From positions 233,894,324-233,958,323 of the forward strand of contig NC_077233.1 of the NCBI RefSeq assembly GCF_027887165.1: DNA of 64,000 bases, in the 5' to 3' direction. Numbering within the stretch: the stretch's first letter is position 1; each line of letters begins with the position of its first letter. This document shows, in pieces, positions 57,651-64,000 of this stretch. Under the pieces are notes generated by a model. The model did no database searches and had not been told where the DNA came from. It saw only the letters and a list, made by a program, of their open reading frames with translations. Position numbers and translations under genes: made by a program. The stretch is from Monodelphis domestica. Its lineage: Eukaryota; Chordata; Mammalia; Didelphimorphia; Didelphidae.

Positions 57651-57929
57651 CCTGAATAGGAAGACTTCTTCCCTGATTCCCAAATAAACTTCATGCTTAG
57701 TGGGGATCGGTGAAGACGGAGGAGAGCTGTGCATTACAGCCACACAGTGCTTTGGGCAGGGGGTTTCTTACACTGAAGAAGTTACATATTGTCATCTGGA
57801 ATATTGTATCAATCTAGGCCATGAAATTATTGAATTAAAAATGTTTTCAGTAAGTAAACATTTTTCTCCCTCTAATATCCAACCCCCCCCAGAAGAAAAA
57901 GGAAGAAAAAATAGAAAGTGAAGTTTAAA

Positions 57930-58080
57930 GAAGGATCACAGAGGGAAATTTAGAGACTATTTAGTCCAACTTCTTCATTTTAGAAACTGAGGTCCAGGGA
58001 AGTTACAAGATTTGCCCTCATGTAGTAATTGGCAATATTGAGATTCAACCTAGGTCTTCTGATTAAAAAACCTTTGCTTT
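57930..58080 (-). mobile_element. MIR/L2-like core repeat, antisense
   Basis: 'gactatttagtccaacttct', 'agaaactgaggtccagggaa' and 'gagattcaacctaggtcttc'. Confidence 0.65.
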
Positions 58081-58132
58081 CTCCCCCTTGTGCCACACAC
58101 AAGTGTATTTATAAATTTCTAAGATTATAGGT

Positions 58133-58275
58133 AAGACTCTAGCCTCATTTACTTCCTAGCTGTGTGACCCTCGGCAAGTCACTTTAACCCCATTGTCTAG
58201 CCCTTCTTGCTCTTCTGCCTTGAAACAAATACACATTACTGATTCAAAGGTAGAAGGTAAGGATTAAAAAAAAAA
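58133..58275 (+). mobile_element. Type-1 SINE, 5'-truncated, first of a pair at one target
   Basis: 'ttcctagctgtgtgaccctc', 'ggcaagtcactttaacccca' and 'gtagaaggtaaggatt' with poly-A. Flanked by 'aagattataggt' at 58121-58132 and 58276-58287. Confidence 0.92.
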
Positions 58276-58287
58276 AAGATTATAGGT

Positions 58288-58518
58288 GAGGCAGTTAGGT
58301 GGCTGAATGAATAGAACACTGAACCTGCAGTCATGAAGATCTGAGTTCAAATTCAGCCTCAGACACTTGCTAGCTGTGTGACATTAGACAAATCACTTAA
58401 CTTCTGCTTGACTTGATCCCCTAGAGAAGGAAATGTCAAACCTTTCTGGTATCTTTGCCAAGAAACCCTCACACAGTATTCAAGTCAGATAAGACTGAAT
58501 ACCTGAACAATAATAAAT
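58288..58518 (+). mobile_element. Type-2 SINE with RTE-like tail, second of a pair
   Basis: 'gaggcagttaggtggctgaa', 'agttcaaattcagcctcaga', 'ctagagaaggaaatgtcaaa', 'tctttgccaagaaaccctca' and the tail 'agtcagataagactgaatac'. Flanked by 'attataggt' at 58279-58287 and 58519-58527. Confidence 0.9.
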
Positions 58519-58609
58519 ATTATAGGTTCTAGAGAGGATGCCAATCTGCATAAGTACAGATTATTCTTTAATAAAATTTCTGTCTCCCTCTCCAGTTTTT
58601 ATGATGGAC

Positions 58610-58840
58610 TCCAAAGAAAAGTAGAAAGAACAATGAATTTGAATCAGAAAATCTGGGTGACATAATCTAGAACCTGCCATTTATTAGCTGTGTGACCTTG
58701 GACAAGTCACTTTTCTCTGAGCCTCAGGTTTCTCATTGTAATGGGGATAATAATAATTATAGTTCCTCCTTCACAGGATATTGTGGATATTAAGTAAGAT
58801 GACATGTTAATTTTTTAACCATAAAGTGCTATAAAATGTA
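58610..58840 (+). mobile_element. MIR/core-SINE
   Basis: 'gtagaaagaacaatgaattt', 'agctgtgtgaccttggacaa', 'aatggggataataataatta' and 'ggatattgtggatattaagt'. Confidence 0.83.
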
Positions 58841-58969
58841 ATTTTTTATCATGCTATATTTTATTATAGGGACAAAATAAGAATTTATTCTCACTTTGTT
58901 CTTTAGCCTTGAAGCATCATTTTCAACCTGTTCATCTCTACCTATCCTTGAAAATCCAATCCAACAAAT

Positions 58970-59415
58970 GTAATAATAACAACTAACATTTACATATCAT
59001 TTTAATATTTGTGAAGCAATTTACAAATATTAACTTATTTCATTCTCACAATGATAGTAGGAGGTAGGGGCTAATTTCCTTTCTATTTTTTTTAGACTGT
59101 TGCCTTTAATCTTAGAATCAGTTCTCTGTAGCCATTTCAAGACAGAAGAGTGGTAAGGACTAGACAATGAGATTTAAGTGACTTCCCCAGGGTCACCCAA
59201 CTAGGAAGTGTCTGATCAGGATTTGAACCCAGGACTTCCCATCTCTAGGCTTGCCTCTCAATCCACTAAACCACTTAGCTTCCCTTGCTACTATTATTCT
59301 TATTAAGGAAACTGAGGCAGACAGAGGTTGAAGTGACATGCCCAAAGTCTCATAGCTAATAAATGGCAGGTCCTAGATTATGTTACTCAAGTTTTCTGAT
59401 TCAAATTCATTGCTT
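58970..59415 (-). mobile_element. MIR/core-SINE, antisense, split by a SINE
   Basis: Left part 58970-59084 ('taataacaactaacatttac', 'ggaggtaggggctaatttcc') and right part 59285-59415 ('attaaggaaactgaggcaga', 'gcccaaagtctcatagctaa') flank a type-1 SINE. Confidence 0.83.
59085..59284 (-). mobile_element. Type-1 SINE inside a MIR, antisense
   Basis: T-run at 59086, 'tgcctttaatcttagaatca', 'aagacagaagagtggtaagg', 'atttgaacccaggacttccc' and the end 'ccactaaaccacttagcttc'. Confidence 0.88.
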
Positions 59416-59534
59416 TTTCTACTCTTCTTTGGTGAACATCATAAAACCTGGAGAGGGAGACATGAGTTTTGTTAGAAGGATACCTTCTTCTAATGTGGAT
59501 TGACATCTTCTCTGAGAACTATAATCTTTATCAT

Positions 59535-59645
59535 TGCCCAGTCATTCATTTGTCTCCAACTCTTTGTAATCACAGTTACTAAATGTCAGATTTGAACTCA
59601 GGACTTCTTGGTTCTAGGTCCAGTGCTCTATCTGCCACAAATATT
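59535..59645 (-). mobile_element. Type-2 SINE fragment, antisense
   Basis: 'tgcccagtcattcatttgtc', 'tccaactctttgtaatcaca', then 'cagatttgaactcaggactt' and 'ccagtgctctatctgccaca'. The middle of the element is deleted. Confidence 0.7.
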
Positions 59646-59654
59646 CCTTTATCT

Positions 59655-59870
59655 CAGTCTTCCAGAGTTTAAATCTGGCCTCAGATACTTACTAGTTGTC
59701 TGAGCCCTGGGTAAGTCACTTAACCCAGTTTGCCTCAGTTTCTTCATCTGTACGATGAGCTGAAAAATGAAATGGCAAATCACTCCAGTAACTTTACCAA
59801 AAAAACTCCCTAACAAACCCAGATGGGGTCCTGAAGAGTTGGACAGGATGGAACAACCATTTTTGTAGAG
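59655..59870 (+). mobile_element. Type-2 SINE with RTE-like tail, 5'-truncated
   Basis: 'gtttaaatctggcctcagat', 'gtttgcctcagtttcttcat', 'cactccagtaactttaccaa' and the tail 'ggggtcctgaagagttggac'. Confidence 0.88.
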
Positions 59871-59879
59871 GGGAAAACG

Positions 59880-59951
59880 TCCACCTTATTGATGAGATTA
59901 GCTGGTAATTAACAACTCAGCCAAACCAAGCAAAGGGGGATGACCCAATTA
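59880..59951 (+). repeat. 72-bp duplicated element, copy 1
   Basis: Identical at 70 of 72 positions to 61980-62051. The core includes 'gctggtaattaacaactcag' and 'ccaaaccaagcaaaggggga'. The homology ends sharply on both sides, and it sits just after a type-2 SINE. A TAATTA homeodomain-type core is present; function unknown. Confidence 0.95.
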
Positions 59952-60059
59952 TAGAGACTCAGAGAGTTTCAGCCACTTCCCCAGGTGACAGGTCCAAGAC
60001 TTGAATTCAGTTTCGGGTTTCCTAGGGCACCCAGTCTAGTGCCTCTCTGACTTGGCCAT

Positions 60060-60715
60060 GGTGCCCCTCACCATGAAAGGGCAACAATCTTATAATACAA
60101 ATTAAGTACAGTCAGTGGTCCTTGGGTGCCTTGTATGCTCCCAGCCCTGTGCCAGGCACCAGGAGAACATGGAAGCTCAAGATGTGGCCTTTATCCAACA
60201 TGTGTGGAGTGCCATTTCCACCGACAACCTGATGTTACACAGCTGGCCACCATCACTGAATCGGCATGCTGCAAACGTAACTCAAGGTGGTAGAGATGAA
60301 TGAAAACAAGATCTAGCTATTGCTCTAGCCATCTAATTTTCCACCCTCATTAAAGCTTTGAAACATTAACAAATGGCTATCAGGATGATTTTAAAAAGAA
60401 GCGGAAAAAAAATAGGATGGTTTCCAAAGAGGGCTTTGATTTTGATTGGCCTTCCAAGACCATTCCTTGCCAGGTGTCAGTAAATCAGCCATTCATTCTG
60501 AAGAGAGTAGCAAGCTATTAAAGCATTCTGCACAGTACCATTCACTGGGAAGCCAAGACCCTTATCTTGGATTGTTAAAGTAAGCAGGATTTCACATATT
60601 TGTTTTTAAAATCTTAATTTTGGGGGGCAGGGGGGATTTTGAATCTGACAAAAGCCCCAAACAGAATATTCTCAACTATAAGCAGCAGACAAAGATTGTT
60701 CATAAAACTGTGAAT
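60060..60715. other. Unique-looking sequence, no gene recognised
   Basis: 60100-60600 contains no visible repeat and has balanced composition. It could be conserved non-coding DNA, but that needs an alignment. The open frame at 60115-60303 (62 codons) has no known motif. Confidence 0.4.
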
Positions 60716-60719
60716 CTCA

Positions 60720-60975
60720 TTTTAGGCAATGAATTTATTTATAAGAACTCTTACCTTCTGTCTTAGAATCAATACTGTATATTGGTTCTGAGGCAGAAGA
60801 GCAGTAAGGACAACAACAACAAAAAATAAGAAAAATGAAAAATGGGAAGGGCTAGGCAATGGGGGTTGACTTGCCCAAGGTTGGAAAGATAGGAAGCATC
60901 TGATGCCAGATTTGAACCCAAGATCTCCTGTCTCTAAGCCTATCTCTGTTCATCAAATCATCTAACTGCCCCACT
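60720..60975 (-). mobile_element. Type-1 SINE, antisense, with an internal A-rich insertion
   Basis: 'actcttaccttctgtcttag', 'ttctgaggcagaagagcagt', then a foreign 'caacaacaacaaaaaataag' stretch (60809-60845), then 'agggctaggcaatgggggtt' and the end 'atcatctaactgcccc'. Confidence 0.83.
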
Positions 60976-60979
60976 TTAT

Positions 60980-61152
60980 TTTTACTTAAAAAAATATCTG
61001 CTTTCTTAGAATCAGTACTAGACAGCAGTTCCAAAGCAGAAGAGCGGAAGGTATAAGCAATAGGGGTTAAGTGACTTGCCCAGAAGTATCTAAGGCCAGA
61101 TTTGAACCTAAGACCTCCCATCTCTAGGCTTGGCCACTGAGCCACCAAGGAA
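60980..61152 (-). mobile_element. Type-1 SINE, antisense, diverged
   Basis: 'aaaaaatatctgctttctta', 'cagttccaaagcagaagagc', 'aagtgacttgcccagaagta' and the end 'cttggccactgagccaccaa'. Confidence 0.8.
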
Positions 61153-61189
61153 TGCCTCCTCCCCTTCTATTTTTGACTATCAGTGTCAC

Positions 61190-61600
61190 TAGTCCCTGTC
61201 CCCCCCCCCCTTAATTGCCTCTACCTCTCCCCCCAAAAGCCTCATAGCTCTTTGTTGTAATAGCTTAATAAAACCAAGTAGAAACTATTCCACATATTAG
61301 CCATGACCAAAAATGTATATTTCATTTCAGACCTAGAGTCCATCACCTCTGCTTAGAAGCAGAAAACATCCTTCATTGCCAGTCCTCTGGAGTTATGTTC
61401 GATCAGGGTTCTTAAGTCTTTCAAAATTGTGTTTCTTTATAGTGTTGTAGTCATTATATAAATTGTCTCCCAGTTCTGGCCACCTCACTCTGTTTCTGTT
61501 CATATAAGACTTCCCAGGTCTCTCTGAATCCATCTCATTTATCCTTTCATATGGCTATCAAATATTCCAGGATTTATTTGTAAAAAATTATTCTTTTACT
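61190..61600 (-). mobile_element. Old L1 3'UTR fragment, antisense
   Basis: 'ttccacatattagccatgac', 'gccagtcctctggagttatg', 'gtctcccagttctggccacc' and 'atctcatttatcctttcata' keep the order of the old L1 3' end seen at 24265 and 37585. Confidence 0.65.
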
Positions 61601-61979
61601 GCTCTTTCAATTCTTTCTCTTGGATGAAATAAAATCTGATCAATATTGGTAGGGAGAGGGGACTGAGAAGCCTCAATAATGTGTGGTCTGTAATCTTGAC
61701 ACGTCTTTTCTTTTTGACTTGGCATTTGGAAAATTACCATTTTTCTTTGCTGATCCTACATGCTACTTGGATACAAATCTTTTCACTCTGCCTGACTTTG
61801 TTGCTGAGTATTAGCTTTGGAGTTCAGGTAATTTCAGGTGAGTTGCTTGATTACCAGCAGAGTTGACCCCAATCCACAGAATTGAAGAGATCGGGTAACT
61901 AGAGTCAAGCAAAAAACTGTAAACTGCTATCTGTATTTCACTGGTGTCAGTAACACAGGGAGCTGCTGGCTGCCAGTCA
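61601..61979. other. No recognisable gene; short hydrophobic open frame
   Basis: The plus-strand frame at 61681-61866 (61 codons) is Leu/Phe-rich, but it has no context to suggest a gene. Confidence 0.35.
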
Positions 61980-62051
61980 TCCACCATATTGATGAGATTA
62001 GCTGGTAATTAACAACTCAGCCAAACCAAGCAAAGGGGGATGACTCAATTA
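61980..62051 (+). repeat. 72-bp duplicated element, copy 2
   Basis: Matches 59880-59951 with two substitutions, same orientation, offset exactly 2100 bp. It is embedded in unique-looking sequence rather than beside a SINE, so it may be the source copy. Confidence 0.95.
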
Positions 62052-62685
62052 GCAGAATGTCACTGAATCTAATTTCCTTTGCTTATCATAGATTTATTCT
62101 CTCATGAATTAGAAAAGAAGAACAGAACACCTTCAGTGGAAGATATAACAGGGCTTAAAGGCTTAAATATTTTCTAACCTCTTTAGGCCTCCTGGTCCCT
62201 TTGGCAGGGATACTGCCAATCATCCAAATTGTCTGGGAACTGATAAATGGGTCCTAAGCTGGAGAAAAATGGAAGGATACCATTTTCTATTCACTGAGAA
62301 AGTTGGGATGGCTAGATCAGATTTGTCTTTGTTCGGGATTCTTTATTACCACCCCCCTCTATTTGTTATAGAAACCTCTTGTTCATGATATTTATTTAAT
62401 TTTTAAAATCCTCCCAGAATTCTAATTTATTTTATTTTTTAGTTAGAATGATGACATTCTAACCTTCTGGATTTTAAATACCCAACATGAAAACAGAGTT
62501 ATTGAGATAATTTTATTTCTAAAGCCTGCAAAGTTTATATTAAAATATTATTTCTCTCGGTAATAGTTTTTATTATAAATATCTTCTCAAGTATTTAAGG
62601 TAATAAATACTTTGTACTGAAAGGTGACCAATGATATGATATTGGGATCAGAGGACAATGATCAAGTCAGGCACAAACAGTCCAT
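62052..62685. other. Unique-looking AT-rich sequence
   Basis: No gene or repeat recognised. 62440-62630 has several TAAT/ATTA cores and might be conserved non-coding DNA. Confidence 0.35.
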
Positions 62686-62689
62686 GAAA

Positions 62690-62915
62690 ACACTTTTGGA
62701 TGGATGTCTCTAAATTTGTGCAGCTCGTGTTTCTTTTGTGCCACTTTGATTTCCCTTTGCTCACGAGCATACCAAACTGGGAGATCCTATGCAAGTGTCT
62801 TCCGTGTCCCACAATTGATAAAGTTCTTCAGAGAGACCTTTAGTGTCCTTGTACTGCTCCTTATGATCTCCACGTGAGCCCTTGCCTTATTCAAGCTCTC
62901 CATGAAATAGCATTT
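62690..62915 (-). mobile_element. Old LINE ORF2 C-terminal fragment (YKDTLKVSLKNF motif)
   Basis: The minus strand reads, across frame changes, QYKDT, LKVSLKNF, then TRKTLA and VAQKKHELHKF. These fit the C-terminal segment of a LINE ORF that in intact copies runs YKDTLKVSLKNFGID, then KRE(M)RKF and a C2H2-like end. Clade by recall, not proven. Confidence 0.55.
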
Positions 62916-63230
62916 ATATATTAAAAAGAAAACTACCAAAGGAGATAGTTTGATTGGAAAGGACCTAGATGGCTCTTAGAGACAACCTCTGCATTTTTTC
63001 CCATTCCTTATCCCTTATCCTTACATATAAATGGCAGTTTGGCATTCAGGCTATTTGGTCAGCCCATAAGAGTTTTACTCTCTGCAGTAGAGCCTGAATG
63101 CCTGGCAGCTCAGCCCCAGAGAGAGCCTCAGTGTCTAGTTCCTTTATCTTGTCAGGTGATCTGCAGAATCTTCTAAGACTTCAAATGGAAGTAGTTCAAT
63201 TTTCTGGCATTCCCAATTATTTAAGGTTAT
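62916..63230. other. No recognisable gene or element
   Basis: Unique-looking; nothing recognised. Confidence 0.35.
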
Positions 63231-63234
63231 CATA

Positions 63235-63490
63235 CCTAGAACTAAAGTTAGGTGGCGCAGTAGATAGAGTGCCTGGCCTGGAATTCAGAAGTCTCATCTT
63301 TCTGAATTCAAATCTGGCCTCACACACTTACTAGTGGTGTAGCCCTGACCAAGTCACTTAACTCTATTCACCTCAGTTTATTCATCTGAAAATGGGCTGG
63401 AGAAGGAAATGGGAAATCACTCTGGTATCTTTGCCAAGAAAACCCTGAATGGGGAATGAATAGCTGGACTGAAAAGCTACTCAGCCACAG
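63235..63490 (+). mobile_element. Type-2 SINE with RTE-like tail
   Basis: 'aaagttaggtggcgcagtag', 'gcctggcctggaattcagaa', 'ggctggagaaggaaatggga', 'gtatctttgccaagaaaacc' and the end 'agctggactgaaaagctact'. An (AAT)5 tract follows at 63507-63522. Confidence 0.9.
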
Positions 63491-63562
63491 TAATAGAACT
63501 CAATAATAATAATAATAACTTTATCTAGCTTGGGAGTACTAGGGTTTTTCCCCAAGGTGCTA

Positions 63563-63900
63563 TCATGGATGGAGGTATTTCCTTTTCATAGTAGTAGAAC
63601 AATAATGTGAGTGGAATAGCTCCATTGATGACTCTGAGATGACATCTGAGAGGATGAGGTTCTTTTGGGTCCGCCATTCCTCAAAGAACCAGCATTGTGG
63701 AGAAAGTGGCCTTCTTGACCTCTGCTGGAGTAGCCACTTAGCAAAATAGGTTATGATATTCTCCTGGAGCTCCTCAACCCATCTGGGGCACTCATGCACT
63801 TACTCCATGTGGGACCTGGCAAAATGAATCAGCTTCAACATGTCCTGGGGCTTCCATCTCTCCCCACCGCCCCAATGCTGGTATGACTTTTCCTAACTGG
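63563..63900 (-). pseudogene. Possible remnant of an unidentified coding sequence (retrocopy?)
   Basis: One minus-strand frame reads from about 63895 with KPQDMLKLIHFARSHME, one stop, then VHECPRWVEELQENIITYFA, KWLLQQRSRRPLSPQCWFFE and EWRTQKNLILSDVISESSME, to the stop at 63563. The amphipathic look and Trp content resemble real protein more than chance. I do not recognise the family. No repeat explains it. It may continue in another frame to the window edge. Confidence 0.25.
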
Positions 63901-64000
63901 GGTATGCTGCCCATTTGCTGTCTCATCTCGGGGCTTATAGTACAACAGGATGTCTGGTGGATCAGTGGTGATAAATGATGCATGCCAGCCTATGGCATCT

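Overview
The window looks like intergenic or intronic DNA from a mammal, most likely a marsupial. The repeat mix points that way: many copies of a tRNA-type SINE ending in 'gaaggtaaggg' plus an A-run, a second SINE class with a BovB/RTE-like tail ('gagtcggacacgactga'), abundant core-SINE/MIR, L2-like remnants, and L1 copies of at least two ages. Family names are from memory because no repeat database could be searched. I found no intact host protein-coding gene, no tRNA or rRNA gene and no CRISPR array. Most open frames of 60 codons or more lie in simple repeats, SINEs or L1 copies.

Layout. 0-5 kb: a nested stack in which an LTR sits inside an L1, and the L1 sits inside an older L2-like LINE that also carries a SINE. 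5-13.2 kb: three pyrimidine-rich microsatellites, one of them about 650 bp, an 80-bp perfect AT palindrome and a decayed tandem repeat. 14-26 kb: MIR/SINE mosaics, a 365-bp solo LTR with a 4-bp target duplication, two younger L1 copies each inserted in an older repeat, and one long old L1. 27-30 kb: two more tetranucleotide tracts. 30-46 kb: a run of minus-strand L1 insertions with clear target-site duplications, including one that keeps its 5' half (5'UTR, ORF1, start of ORF2) and lacks its 3' half. 46-52 kb: a GATA/GACA-type satellite, an LTR-like insertion inside a SINE, a processed pseudogene of RASSF5 (RAPL isoform) inside a MIR, and an 80-bp mariner-type MITE. 52-64 kb: SINE-rich DNA with two loci where two SINEs entered the same target in succession, a 72-bp near-identical duplication 2.1 kb apart, and a possible unidentified retrocopy at the right edge.

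Nothing here works as a multi-gene system. The strongest content is a relative chronology of insertions read from target-site duplications. The best lead for possible function is the 72-bp duplicated element at 59880 and 61980, which carries a TAATTA core; whether it is a regulatory element or a rare repeat cannot be decided from this sequence alone.
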